A stretch of 29,471 bases of DNA from JBDIVL01 sp039794405 (GCA_039794405.1 JBDIVL010000052.1:1-29471); one strand, 5' to 3'. Shown: positions 8,349-17,539, numbered from the stretch's first letter. Notes: a model not told the origin generated them from the sequence alone. Program-made: numbers and translations.

Positions 8349-10499
8349 ATGGTTATAAACGATTTAATTGAATATGGCGGATCAAAACGGCTTGCGGAAA
8401 CTATGGCTGCTTTAGGTATTAAAGAACTTTATCCACCACAAGCTCTGGCAATAGAGGCTGGTCTCCTGCAAGGACAAAAATCTTTTATGATCGCTGCACC
8501 TATAGCATCAGGCAAGACTCTCATAGCCGAGATGGCAGCACTTAATGTATTTTTTAGATCCGGTGAAAAGGTTGTATATCTTGTACCAACAAGACCACTT
8601 GCAAGGGAAAAATATGAGGACTTTTCCCGGAAATATGAAGACACAGGAGTAAGGATTGCGCAAAGCACAATAGACTATGACAGTGCGGATCCATGGCTTG
8701 GAGATACCGACCTTATTATTGCAACATATGAGAAAATGGATTCCCTCATGCGGCATCGTGCTCCATGGTTAAAGGCAGTAAATTTTATCATAGCCGATGA
8801 TATACAATTTCTCGGAGACCTTCGTAGAGGACCAGCCTTTGAGATAATTTTTACCAGGTTGAAGAGGACGGCTCCTGAACTAAGGCTTCTGGCATTAAGT
8901 TCCTCTATAGCAAATGCATCAGAAATCGCTCAATGGCTTAATATACATCTTATCGAATCAAGCTGGAGGCCGGTACCCTTAAAGGAAGGGGTGTATTTCA
9001 ACGGTTCCATAACCTTTGACGACGGTAGTGTTGTGAAAGTAAAAGAGGAAAACCCCATCGAAGTCATAAATCTGAGCCTGGAAACTATAAAGGATGGAGG
9101 ACAAGCCCTTATCTTTGTAAATACGAGAAGGGCAGCAGAATTTGTTGCACGGAAAGCATCGTCTACAATTATTCAGTTTCTCTCCGAACAAGAAAAAGAA
9201 TCCCTGAAAAGATTATCCGGACAGATCATAGAGGTATCTTTAGAACCGACCCGACCCTGTAAAAAACTTGCCGAATATGTAAGTAGTGGTGTTGCTTTTC
9301 ACCACTCAGGCGTTATCCCCTTGCAAAGAAAATTTGTGGAAGATGCCTTTAGAACCCATAAAATAAAGCTTATGATTGCTACCCTGACATTAGCAATGGG
9401 ACTGGATCTTCCGTCACGAAGGGTTATTATCAGGGATTGGTGGAGATATGAGCCGGATTTCGGGATCAAGCCAATTCCGGTTATTGAAATAAGGCAGATG
9501 GCTGGAGAAGCCGGAAGGCCTGGCATTGATAAATACGGTGAAGCTATATTCATCGCCCGAAATGAAAAGGGCAAAAAGTATCTTATGGAAAATTATATTA
9601 CGAGAGGGCCCGAAAGAGTGGATTCTCAACTTGCTCATGAATTCGCGCTGAGATCTCATATCCTCGCAGCAATTGCAGGTACCTCTATAAGGACCAGGGA
9701 GGAATTAATGGACTTCCTGAAAAGCACCTTCTCTGCTTATCAAAAAGGTGCAGATCTTCTCATATCCATGGCAAATAGAATAGTCGACTTCCTGAGAAAC
9801 GAAGGGCTGATTTCAGAACGGATGAATCTCGTGGTTACAGAGTTTGGTCGTCGGATTTCAGAACTTTATATTGACCCTTTGACAAGTGTAGCCATACGAG
9901 ACGGATTACTCCAGCCAGGGAAGAAAGGGGCTTTTGTGCTCTTACATTTGATAGCTCATACACCCGATATGGTTACTCTCCGGCTGAGAAGAAAAGATTA
10001 CGAGCATACGGTTGATCTGTTTCAGATATACACAGATGAACTCTTAATCCCAAAGAAAGAAATATATTTATCCGAGAGGATCCTTTCGGAACTAAAAACA
10101 GCGTTTATTTTACTGCAGTGGATAGAGGAAATACCGGAAAACAAGATCGTGAGCCAGTTTGAAATAGGACCGGGAGACCTCAGCAAGTTAGTGACGTTTT
10201 CCGATTGGCTGCTGTATTCAGCGGGCGAAATAAGCAAGATTTATGGCCTGAGGGAAACAGAAAAACAGATCAACCTCCTGCGAATAAGGATCTTTTACGG
10301 CATCAAGGAAGAACTCCTCCCACTCGTGTCTTTAAAAGGCATAGGAAGAGTAAGAGCAAGGAATCTCTACAATGCAGGATACAAAACCCTGCGGGAGATT
10401 AAAAGTGCAACTATCGAAGGTTTGACAAAAATACCTGGCATTGGAAAGGGTATTGCAGAGGATATAAAAAGACAGACTCAAGGTGTTAAGAGAGGGTAA
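8349..10499 (+). CDS. Hel308-like Ski2-family helicase with C-terminal helix-hairpin-helix
   Basis: A 716-residue superfamily 2 protein with the archaeal Hel308 layout: two RecA-like domains (about 25-400), winged-helix and ratchet regions, and a C-terminal LKGIGRVRARNLYNAG plus PGIGKGIAEDI helix-hairpin-helix. In archaea this family unwinds forked DNA during replication repair. Walker A is APIASGKT (50-57). Several motifs differ from the canonical form: DDIQ (150-153) instead of DEIH, SSS (184-186) instead of SAT, and QMAGEAGRPG (383-392), where Glu387 replaces the first arginine of motif VI. Whether it still hydrolyses ATP is uncertain. The gene stands alone, with repeats on both sides and a weak ribosome-binding site. 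It may derive from an archaeal donor; this is an inference from the domain layout only. Confidence 0.9.
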   Translation: MVINDLIEYGGSKRLAETMAALGIKELYPPQALAIEAGLLQGQKSFMIAAPIASGKTLIAEMAALNVFFRSGEKVVYLVPTRPLAREKYEDFSRKYEDTGVRIAQSTIDYDSADPWLGDTDLIIATYEKMDSLMRHRAPWLKAVNFIIADDIQFLGDLRRGPAFEIIFTRLKRTAPELRLLALSSSIANASEIAQWLNIHLIESSWRPVPLKEGVYFNGSITFDDGSVVKVKEENPIEVINLSLETIKDGGQALIFVNTRRAAEFVARKASSTIIQFLSEQEKESLKRLSGQIIEVSLEPTRPCKKLAEYVSSGVAFHHSGVIPLQRKFVEDAFRTHKIKLMIATLTLAMGLDLPSRRVIIRDWWRYEPDFGIKPIPVIEIRQMAGEAGRPGIDKYGEAIFIARNEKGKKYLMENYITRGPERVDSQLAHEFALRSHILAAIAGTSIRTREELMDFLKSTFSAYQKGADLLISMANRIVDFLRNEGLISERMNLVVTEFGRRISELYIDPLTSVAIRDGLLQPGKKGAFVLLHLIAHTPDMVTLRLRRKDYEHTVDLFQIYTDELLIPKKEIYLSERILSELKTAFILLQWIEEIPENKIVSQFEIGPGDLSKLVTFSDWLLYSAGEISKIYGLRETEKQINLLRIRIFYGIKEELLPLVSLKGIGRVRARNLYNAGYKTLREIKSATIEGLTKIPGIGKGIAEDIKRQTQGVKRG

Positions 10500-10560
10500 C
10501 TGTCTCATAGGGTACAAAGTCATGCTCATACATCACATGAGATCGGATGAGTAAATTACG

Positions 10561-10600
10561 TTAGGCCTTCGGCAACTTAAAATACAAATTTTCCCTCCAA
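10561..10600. repeat. Partial copy of the TTAGGCCTTCGGCAACTTAAA repeat
   Basis: TTAGGCCTTCGGCAACTTAA followed by AAATTTTCCCTCC is nearly identical to 17129-17166, which leads into the G-rich palindromic unit there. Here the sequence diverges right after CCCTCC, so the copy is truncated. Confidence 0.6.
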
Positions 10601-10704
10601 CGTTTTTCTTTCCGTATGCTTTTGTACCGGCTATCTTTATTATCTTTAACGTAACAATTTAGTTTTTTGAAAAATCCCGGCAATAACAATATGTTACATG
10701 CCGC

Positions 10705-10733
10705 GTAGGGGCAGGTTTCAAACCTGCCCCTAC
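10705..10733. repeat. REP-like palindrome GTAGGGGCAGGTTT
   Basis: A perfect 29-base palindrome with 14-base arms (GTAGGGGCAGGTTT and complement) around one central base. Close copies lie at 22367-22397 and 25263-25291, one of them touching a RAYT remnant. The surrounding 10500-10937 gap has no gene. It also holds a degraded GCTTTCGTTGTCGCCCGCAATGAC segment (10830-10853) that resembles other widespread intergenic repeats. Confidence 0.8.
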
Positions 10734-10937
10734 TCTATTTTTGTAAACAATGCCTACCCTGCCTGGCTGAAGCTAAAATTGTAAGCAAAGCGTACAAACC
10801 CATGATTTCATGAATTTTGAGAGAAAGGTTGCTTTCGTTGTCGCCCGCAATGACAGGCAAGGCAAGACTTTTTGCACAAACTCTTTAACCCATCCTTCTC
10901 GACTCAAGAATAAAGACCCGGTCCCGCTGCCATCCCC

Positions 10938-11414
10938 CTATTTTTTACCATGTTTGCCACTTCCGATTTTTACATCCAGGTGTTTGTGACAGTCAGCGCA
11001 TGTCTGCCGTAACAGTCCAACTTGCCATAGCACATCTTCCAGCGTGACGGCCTTATCCTTATTATAAAATACCCTGTCTATATTTTCAGATGCCATCAGC
11101 ATCGCATGGTTAAGTTCCTGATATTTACCGTCGTCTGGTCGTGCAAATTTCGTTGTAGCGGTCTTACAAAGCGCCGTGAGATTAGCGCCTGCATCGCCGT
11201 AAATTTTCTGCTCTTTTTCAACTTCTTCAAAAGAGAAGTAGGTCGAAAGCCGTTCCAGAACTTTATAATTCTTATCTATTTCACCCATAAGCTCAGCCAA
11301 TTCACTTTTTTCCTTCTCTTCCTCTTTTACCGGTTCCTCCCCTGCAAATCCATGAAAAGCCGTGCAGAATAATATAACAACCAAATTCGCTAAAAACACC
11401 TTCCTCAATAACAT
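10938..11414 (-). CDS. Cytochrome c'-like monoheme protein
   Basis: A 158-residue exported protein. A signal peptide (LRKVFLANLVVILFCTAFHGFAG) leads to an acidic, helix-rich domain and a single heme site CADCH (139-143) close to the C-terminus, the arrangement of cytochrome c' and related four-helix-bundle cytochromes. It would act in the periplasm in electron transfer or gas binding; the ligand is not predictable here. The start chosen is the second of two adjacent ATGs, because GGAGG lies five bases before it. A longer frame starting with TTG at 11429 is possible but less likely. A decayed copy of this gene's 5' end and ribosome-binding site is visible at 19041-19080. Confidence 0.85.
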   Translation of the reverse strand: MLLRKVFLANLVVILFCTAFHGFAGEEPVKEEEKEKSELAELMGEIDKNYKVLERLSTYFSFEEVEKEQKIYGDAGANLTALCKTATTKFARPDDGKYQELNHAMLMASENIDRVFYNKDKAVTLEDVLWQVGLLRQTCADCHKHLDVKIGSGKHGKK

Positions 11415-11708
11415 CATTTCCTCCGACAAATAAACGAACCCGATAAGGTAAATAATATTGTATCAATAATATGTTCGCCAATCTTCGATTTCAATGCAAT
11501 TTTCATACGGTAATTTTGTTTTTCAAGCTTTTCTGCAGCACTAACGTTATAATTCCCTCAATCCACAGCCAACGAAATTACACCACTATGCAAACGATAA
11601 ATCATCAATGGTTATTGTTTCATAGAATGAATTCGTTATAATATTACGATAATTGTGTGAAAAACGAAACTGATAGTAACATTCAATATTATAGGGGAGA
11701 TTTTTGGA

Positions 11709-12563
11709 ATGATCACGGTAGTAAACAATATAAAGCATCTTTGCCTCTGTGGAGCGAAAATCTTTTTCGTGTTGGTTCTGTTCGGCGCTTGCGCTTTACC
11801 TGCATATACTCAGGAGAATTTGTGGAAGGAACTCAATGATAAAACCATCTCGCTTTTACAAAAGAAGAGATATGCGGATGGAATAAAGTCGGGTGAAGAG
11901 GCATTAAAGGTAGCGAAAAATACATTTCCTTCCGGCAACACCCGTATTGCTGATTCAATGAACTTGCTGGGAATACTTTACAGAACCTATGGCAGATATG
12001 ACGAAGCCGGACCCCTCTTCAATCAGGCGCTCAATATTTACAAAGAATCGCTAGGCCCAAACCATCCCAATGTTGCTAAAGTATTGCATGAGCTTGCGGA
12101 AATGTTTCTCCTTCAGGACAAATATGTTGAAGCCGAGCCCCTTTACAAACAGTCTCTTGGCATATATGAGAATGAGTTTGGTCCGGATCATCCCGGTGTC
12201 GTTAGTGCTCTGAACAGATTGGGAGAGCTTTATCAAGACCAGAAGAAATATGCTGAGGCGATACCATTCTACAAAAGAGCCCTGGACATCGAAGAAAAAA
12301 CGCTCGGTTCAGACCATCCCGACCTTGCTTCTGCAATGAACAATCTGGCAACGCTTTATTACTACGAGGGTGAAAACACTATGGCTGAGTCCCTTTATAA
12401 AAAGGCGCTCGAAATATATGAAAAAGAATACGGCAAAGACCACCCTTTAATTGCAACCATATTGGAGAAAATGGCAGAATTTTATGAGGGAACCGGAAGG
12501 AAAGACGAAGCGAAGCAATTAACAGAAAGGGCAAAAAAGATTTATTCAAATTATCAGGGATAA
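11709..12563 (+). CDS. Exported tetratricopeptide-repeat protein
   Basis: A 284-residue protein with an N-terminal signal segment (KIFFVLVLFGACALPAYTQ) and then about five tandem repeats of the kinesin-light-chain TPR type. Each carries the YxEAxPLYxxALxIYExxxGPDHP pattern and they recur every 42 residues. Such repeats form a superhelix for protein binding, so the role is probably scaffolding in the periplasm or at the membrane. A GGGGAG ribosome-binding site lies 11 bases before the ATG. The gene stands alone. A Cys lies in the signal region, but I do not see a convincing lipobox. Confidence 0.88.
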   Translation: MITVVNNIKHLCLCGAKIFFVLVLFGACALPAYTQENLWKELNDKTISLLQKKRYADGIKSGEEALKVAKNTFPSGNTRIADSMNLLGILYRTYGRYDEAGPLFNQALNIYKESLGPNHPNVAKVLHELAEMFLLQDKYVEAEPLYKQSLGIYENEFGPDHPGVVSALNRLGELYQDQKKYAEAIPFYKRALDIEEKTLGSDHPDLASAMNNLATLYYYEGENTMAESLYKKALEIYEKEYGKDHPLIATILEKMAEFYEGTGRKDEAKQLTERAKKIYSNYQG

Positions 12564-12623
12564 GAGTTGATGTTATTTTTCCAAGTGTCAGGATAATGGT
12601 GATGATAATACGTTGTGTAGTTA

Positions 12624-12656
12624 TGTAGGTTGAGTTGAATAAAGCGAAATTCAACA
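12624..12656. repeat. Copy of the GGTTGGGTTGAAT...GAAACCCAACA repeat
   Basis: TGTAGGTTGAGTTGAATAAAGCGAAATTCAACA is a degenerate palindrome of the same family as 19089-19119 and 20521-20550. It directly abuts the MITE-like element that follows. Confidence 0.55.
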
Positions 12657-12665
12657 AATCAAGTT

Positions 12666-12753
12666 AATCCCCTTTAAAAAAGAGGGAAATAGGGGGTTGT
12701 GTTCTTCTAAAACAATTTAACAACCGTCTTTGTCCTATTCTTCAAAGGGGATT
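12666..12753. repeat. MITE-like element with AATCCCCTTT terminal repeats
   Basis: AATCCCCTTT (12666-12675) and AAAGGGGATT (12744-12753) are inverted ends of an 88-bp segment. An inner GGGGGTTGTG/CAACC pair makes it foldable. A second copy lies at about 18680-18774, and the similarity continues past the right end (TTTTACTTC..ACC..AAAAAACCG, to about 12790). It is non-coding and non-autonomous. Confidence 0.65.
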
Positions 12754-12853
12754 TTTACTTCGTACCACCCAAAAAACCGTATATATAACATGTTAAATCC
12801 TTTGGAGTACAGCGGAAAAACGCCAGATGAAACGATTTGTTATGTGTTGAACC

Positions 12854-13270
12854 CTATTTCTCAATTGTTATCGGCATGCCCTGTATACCGGCATAGAAAA
12901 CTATAATCTCTGCCGGTTCGTTACCTTCATTCTTTCCGTAGTGCCATGTATTAACAACTTCAACGATTGGGTCTCCGGCCTTTAGATGTAATGTCTTCTT
13001 GTCTTCCGTCACCACAGTTAGCTCCCCTTTTAACAACACACCCGCATTTATTACCGGATGTTTATGCAATGATAATTGTACCTTCGGGGGAAATGTGATT
13101 CTTAGAACCGTTATCTCTGGCTTACCTTTTGCATAGTTCGGTAGAGCTTTTCCATCCCAACTTGAACTCGTTTTGGCCAATACATCAACGTTGACAGAAT
13201 TTACATCCCGGGCCCAAGCATTACTTGTTAGCGATAATATCAAACATATTCCAAACAAAACCGTTTTCAT
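12854..13270 (-). CDS. Exported cupin-domain protein
   Basis: A 138-residue protein with a signal peptide (MKTVLFGICLILSLTSNAWA) and a single cupin beta-barrel. Probable metal ligands are H69 and H71 in SLHKHP, with a further His at about 110 in NTWHYGKN; the usual glutamate of the first motif is not obvious. Small periplasmic cupins of this type bind a metal, but the substrate is unknown. The ATG at 13270 is chosen because AAAGGGAAAG precedes it and it begins directly with the signal peptide; an upstream in-frame ATG at 13291 would add a basic leader. The gene stands alone between repeat-rich gaps. Confidence 0.87.
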   Translation of the reverse strand: MKTVLFGICLILSLTSNAWARDVNSVNVDVLAKTSSSWDGKALPNYAKGKPEITVLRITFPPKVQLSLHKHPVINAGVLLKGELTVVTEDKKTLHLKAGDPIVEVVNTWHYGKNEGNEPAEIIVFYAGIQGMPITIEK

Positions 13271-13523
13271 ATATCTTTCCCTTTTACACATAACAATGAT
13301 TATATAGATTGCATAAAACTTCTTCTATATTTTCGTTAATCGCCCATTCCGGTTTATACAAACTATATAATCCGGCCTGCAACCCATCGACCAGGCTTCG
13401 GACATAGTTACCTCTTTTGTTCAAGACATGGGTATAGATCATCGTCGTACTTAGGAGATGATAGAAGATTGCATTTCATTAAGATTGAGTATTAATAAAA
13501 CAAAAATGAAATGAATTGCAAGT

Positions 13524-13554
13524 TTTTTTAATTTTTTTCGGTAAAATTAAAAAA
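13524..13554 (-). terminator. Possible AT-only hairpin terminator
   Basis: TTTTTTAATTTT (13524-13535) and AAAATTAAAAAA (13543-13554) form a 12-bp stem with loop TTTCGGT, starting eight bases after the stop of the DUF6946-like gene. It has no GC pairs, so its strength as a terminator is doubtful. Confidence 0.3.
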
Positions 13555-13561
13555 TCAACGG

Positions 13562-14239
13562 TTATATGCTGAGATAACGTTCCTCACCCTGTATCCATAC
13601 AAAATGTAATTCAAGATTACTCATACTCATGGATGAAATAATATTTGGAGCACCACTCAGGTTAAAAAGGCTGAGAAACTTGTTGTAATCATCAAACCAT
13701 TCATGCGTCTGACTGAAAGAATGCACCATCATCACGGCATGTGCAGCATTAAAACGCGTTGCTTCGATAATTGCAGAAACAGTCCGATGCAGAAGTTGGT
13801 ATCTGATGGTTTTTGGGATAGTCGCATTCAAGCACAACTCATTTTTCAAAAATTCTAGCCTTTCCCGTTTGCCAGGTGAATCTTGTTCCATCCATTCCTG
13901 GAGAGTTGGGCCAAAATGTTCCGAGACTTTACCCTCAACGACAATTGATGCCAATTCATTTTTAGATTTTGCCAAGACCCAAATATCGTTTTGAGACGGT
14001 CGCTGGCCTCCAGGCAGTGGTACTTTATGTTCCGGGATTATCAAAAGTGGTTCTAAATTACTAAAAGGTACGCCTGACTTTGAGAAGACAGATCGTATAC
14101 TTGCCGGAAAGCCATTAGCTTCTTCCCAGCAATAGGCCAGTGCCCTAGCTGAATAACCGGATTTCCACTGTTTGTCTGGTTTAGCCAGGAGGACTTTCCA
14201 ATCTTCTGGTGATTTTGTAGGAATGAGAATGTTGGACAA
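13562..14239 (-). CDS. DUF6946-like protein with possible PD-(D/E)XK motif
   Basis: A 225-residue soluble protein beginning at a TTG (SNILIPTKSPEDW). It has the conserved blocks I associate with DUF6946: GYSARALAYCWEEANGFP, PEHKVPLPGGQRPSQNDIWVLA, VVEGKVSEHFGPTLQEW, SPGKRERLEFL and IRYQLLHRTVSAIIEA. The spacing of D85 (QNDIWVLA) and E102-x-K104 (VVEGKV) fits a PD-(D/E)XK nuclease core, which is an inference from the motif, not a known activity. A GAGG ribosome-binding site lies about nine bases upstream, which supports the TTG. The gene is not clearly part of an operon. Confidence 0.8.
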   Translation of the reverse strand: MSNILIPTKSPEDWKVLLAKPDKQWKSGYSARALAYCWEEANGFPASIRSVFSKSGVPFSNLEPLLIIPEHKVPLPGGQRPSQNDIWVLAKSKNELASIVVEGKVSEHFGPTLQEWMEQDSPGKRERLEFLKNELCLNATIPKTIRYQLLHRTVSAIIEATRFNAAHAVMMVHSFSQTHEWFDDYNKFLSLFNLSGAPNIISSMSMSNLELHFVWIQGEERYLSI

Positions 14240-14343
14240 TTCTTTGCTACCTCAACATTTCTGTCAAATCTTACCCTTGTAAGGTTTATTCAAATAAAAA
14301 CGGAGAGTAAATATCAAATATATCCCCCAATTCCATGTCTATT

Positions 14344-14622
14344 CTATTTGTATAGTCCTTTTATCTTAATTTTACCATCTACGAACATTTCTTTTTTGAT
14401 TTTTGATAATTTTTTTACTTTTGCTTCTATCTTTAACGCCATACTCTTGCTTCCAATCTTCTTTTTCATAACCAGCGTTAGAGGAGCTTTTCCTCTCAGG
14501 TATTTTGACCCTTTTTTATCGTTACCTGCATGTTCTGCAAATCTTCTTTCCACATCAGTCGTAATACCTGTGTATAATCCTCCCTGTTTACATCGTATCA
14601 AATACAAAAACCAATTATTCAT
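14344..14622 (-). CDS. GIY-YIG domain protein (UPF0213 type)
   Basis: A 92-residue single-domain GIY-YIG protein. The FLYLIRC...GGLYTGITTDVERRFAEH block contains the two tyrosine motifs (Y7 and Y17-T-G19), the helix arginine and H31. The metal-binding glutamate is E66 in KIEAKVKKL. Its size matches the UPF0213/YhbQ group of small nuclease-like proteins linked to DNA repair. No extra DNA-binding domain is present. It lies about 100 bases upstream of the DUF6946-like gene on the same strand and could share its transcript. Catalytic residues look intact. Confidence 0.92.
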   Translation of the reverse strand: MNNWFLYLIRCKQGGLYTGITTDVERRFAEHAGNDKKGSKYLRGKAPLTLVMKKKIGSKSMALKIEAKVKKLSKIKKEMFVDGKIKIKGLYK

Positions 14623-14837
14623 TTTTAAAGGCCTTATTTAAATGGTTCGAAATCTGCAGCGCGGGTGGTTTATCGTTCGTCCTGGCTCACGAAGAAATCC
14701 CCACCCAATGCCGACCGCGAGGGAACGTCGCTACGTTTTTTATCAATAATGTCAAAATATTTTTATTAAGCATCTCACGTAAGCATAAGCGGTGCGAGAA
14801 AATGAGCGTTTGCATGCATGCCATTGTTATACCCCCC

Positions 14838-15290
14838 TCATTTCTTACAATGTTTTGTTAGAAAACGGTCCAGTTGACAGGCGAACGACTGAATATCTTT
14901 CCGACCAAATGAAGAGGGACCACCGGTAATCATACCACCGTTCCGGAGTTCATCCAAGAGATTGCGCATAGCCAGCCGCTGTTTTATATTCGTTTCCGTA
15001 TAGAGCTCACCTCGTGGATCAATCGCATAGCCGCCCTTCTCAACGACACGGTCTGCAAGCGGTATATCAGCAGTAATAACCAGATCACCCTGTTGAACCA
15101 TCGCGACAATACGATTATCTGCCACATCAAATCCCGCAGGTACCGTAATACTTGAAATGTACATCGATTGAGGAACCTTTAGATGTTTGTTCGAGACCAA
15201 AATCAATGGAACACAAACGCGCTCAACTGCCCGGTACAGGATATCCGCTATCACACCGGGAAATGCATCAGCATCGACGATTATCTGCAT
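14838..15290 (-). CDS. UPF0178 (YaiI/YqxD, DUF188) family protein
   Basis: A 150-residue protein of the YaiI/YqxD family, a PIN/NYN-related fold of unknown role. It begins MQIIVDADAFPG, with the conserved Asp pair, and contains VPAGFDVADNRIV, GDLVITADIPLA, DPRGELYTETNI and GGPSSFGRKDIQSFA, all typical of the family. The start at 15290 has a GAGAGGG ribosome-binding site six bases upstream and matches the usual N-terminus; an upstream ATG at 15350 would add 20 unrelated residues. It stands alone. Confidence 0.93.
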   Translation of the reverse strand: MQIIVDADAFPGVIADILYRAVERVCVPLILVSNKHLKVPQSMYISSITVPAGFDVADNRIVAMVQQGDLVITADIPLADRVVEKGGYAIDPRGELYTETNIKQRLAMRNLLDELRNGGMITGGPSSFGRKDIQSFACQLDRFLTKHCKK

Positions 15291-15465
15291 TTTACGCCCT
15301 CTCAGTGTATAATGCCCACGGTAACAGGTTGCAATAAAGTGGCAGCGCAATCACGGTCTTAGCTATCTGTACTGTTAGGGCTAAACGATAAAATCTTTTC
15401 ATGAACAACTTTTTCCTTCTCATGTTTCCAATTCCCCGTTTGTTTTTAAACTTTACATTTTCGCA

Positions 15466-16983
15466 TTAATTCTCCACATCCAAATCATCAACTATCGCCT
15501 GAAATTGAGCAAGCGCGTCCTGAAGATCGGCGACGATTTCACGGGCGATGATGTCAGGTTCAGGGAGGTTTTCGGATGCTTCGAGACTTTCATCTTTGAG
15601 CCAGAAGATGTCGAGGCTTGCCTTTTCACGGTTTATTATTTCCTCGTAATCAAACGCACGCCATCTACCTGCATCGCTACCGATTTGCGTAGACGAAGCG
15701 CCTTTCATCTTTTCTGACCATGTGGGTTTTCTGTTGTGACGATTTTCAGGATTGTAGCATGTAACAAATTCGTCAAGGTCACTGCGTTTGAGGGGATTGG
15801 TTTTCAGGGTGAAATCTTTATTCGTCCGCAAATCATATATCCAGAGCTTCTTTGTCCAGGGTGTTTCTGATGCCGGCTTGCGGTCAAAGAAAAGCACGTT
15901 TGCCTTTACGCCCTGGGCATAAAAAAGCCCTGTGGGAAGTCTGAGAAGGGTGTGGACATCACACTCATGAAGCAATTTACGCCGGATTGTTTCTCCCGCA
16001 CCGCCTTCAAATAAGACATTATCAGGCACAACGACAGCAGCGCGTCCGTGTTGTTTGAGAAGGGTTTTTACATGCTGGACAAAATTCAGTTGTTTGTTCG
16101 AGGTAGTAGCCCAGAAGTCTTCCCTTTCAATCGTCTCTTTCTCTTTATACGGTTTTCCATCAGCCCCAACGATCGTTGTACTGCTCTTTTTCCCGAAGGG
16201 AGGATTTGTCAGCACTATATCAAAATATTCTCCAGGGTGGCTTGCAAGCGAATCTGCAACAGTTAATGGCAGATCGTCCCCATGGCCAATCCCATGCAGC
16301 ATCATATTCATTGCACAGAGGCGTGCTGTATTGTGAACAAGCTCCCAGCCTTTTAAGGCCTTTTCATCAAGGAAGCGTTTCTCGTCTTTATTCAAATTTG
16401 ATTTGTAATGTTTTGCAATGTAATCGTGTGAAGCGAGGAGGAAGCCGCCCGTACCACAAGCCGGATCGCATATCGTCTCTTTTGGTTTCGGGGCTATCAC
16501 ATCAACGATAGCCGAAATCAACGACCGGGGGGTAAAATACTGCCCCGCACCTGATTTGGTATCCTGGGCATTCTTTTCAAGCAGGCCTTCGTAGGCATCC
16601 CCTTTCACATCGGCGCTCATGGATGACCAATTTTCTTTATCGATCAGGCCAACGATCAGCCGTCGGAGTTTCGCAGGATCCTGAAACTTATTCTGCGCCC
16701 TCCCGAATATTAATCCCAACAAACCCGTCTTTTTCCCAAGTTCTTCAAGAAGGTGACGGTAATGGTCAAAAAGCGCATCACCATCTTTTTTCAAAAGACT
16801 TTGCCAGTTGTATTCTTTTGGAACCGGGCCTGGCAGGTTATAAGGAGGCTTTGACCGTTCATCAGCCATTTTAAGAAAAAGCAGATACGTAAGCTGCTCC
16901 ACATAATCCCCGTAGCTCATCCCATCGTCGCGGAGGACGTTACAGTAATTCCAGAGTTTTTGAACAATTTGTGCCGGGCTCAT
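15466..16983 (-). CDS. hsdM: Type I restriction-modification methyltransferase subunit
   Basis: A 505-residue N6-adenine methyltransferase subunit. An N-terminal helical HsdM domain covers residues 1-120. The motif GAGQYFTPR lies at 145-153, the SAM-binding DPACGTGGF at 173-181 and the catalytic NPPF at 260-263. The C-terminal region ends in a helical tail for assembly with HsdS. All key motifs are intact. It is the last defence gene of the minus-strand island, but hsdS and hsdR lie 3.5 kb and more upstream, separated by a TIR pair and repeat-bounded genes. The ATG is preceded by AAGGTG seven bases away. The 670-base gap before it contains palindromic repeats, so it is probably transcribed on its own. 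Confidence 0.97.
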   Translation of the reverse strand: MSPAQIVQKLWNYCNVLRDDGMSYGDYVEQLTYLLFLKMADERSKPPYNLPGPVPKEYNWQSLLKKDGDALFDHYRHLLEELGKKTGLLGLIFGRAQNKFQDPAKLRRLIVGLIDKENWSSMSADVKGDAYEGLLEKNAQDTKSGAGQYFTPRSLISAIVDVIAPKPKETICDPACGTGGFLLASHDYIAKHYKSNLNKDEKRFLDEKALKGWELVHNTARLCAMNMMLHGIGHGDDLPLTVADSLASHPGEYFDIVLTNPPFGKKSSTTIVGADGKPYKEKETIEREDFWATTSNKQLNFVQHVKTLLKQHGRAAVVVPDNVLFEGGAGETIRRKLLHECDVHTLLRLPTGLFYAQGVKANVLFFDRKPASETPWTKKLWIYDLRTNKDFTLKTNPLKRSDLDEFVTCYNPENRHNRKPTWSEKMKGASSTQIGSDAGRWRAFDYEEIINREKASLDIFWLKDESLEASENLPEPDIIAREIVADLQDALAQFQAIVDDLDVEN

Positions 16984-17155
16984 AATTTCACCTTAAGATT
17001 CAATTGACCACTGATTTACACCAATTTTTTCACATAATCTCTGTGGAAAACAAGGATATAAGGAAGTTATATATTTTATTTCCTAATGCGGCGAAGCCGC
17101 AAATAAAAAGATTTTAACCACGAATAAATTAGGCCTTCGGCAACTTAAACGTAAA

Positions 17156-17245
17156 TTTTCCCTCCCTTGATGGGAGGGACTAAGGGAGGGTGATTCGCTT
17201 GCTTTTACACCCCCACCTAATCTCCCCCATCGAGGGGGAGGAAAA
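17156..17245. repeat. Inverted pair of G/C-rich palindromic units
   Basis: Two about 38-base units face each other: TTTTCCCTCCCTTGATGGGA...GGGTG (17156-17192) and the opposite-strand form CACCCCCACC...GGGGGAGGAAAA (17208-17245). Each unit is itself palindromic around TTGATGG or ATCGAGG. The left unit is preceded by the TTAGGCCTTCGGCAACTTAAA leader (17129-17149) also found at 10561. The remaining gap between hsdM and the DUF559 gene has no gene. Confidence 0.8.
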
Positions 17246-17539
17246 TTAACAATTTGAATTTCCTAAACGTGAACCTAGCGCGGCCTTTGGCCGTAACCAA
17301 ATTCGAAATACGAATATCGAAATACGAAACAATTTCAAATTACAAAAAACTCAATGTTCTAAACTTTACGTAATCCTCTAATCAATGTCTTATGGCTATG
17401 CATTTTGAAAAACGAGCATAAAAAACAAGAATTTGATGGATAGTAGTACGAAGGGCGCGAAGAAAAAATTACAAAAAGAGAAGTTTTACACAGTAAACAT
17501 TCATGAGCCGAAGGCTCACAAAAGCTCATAAAAATACAC

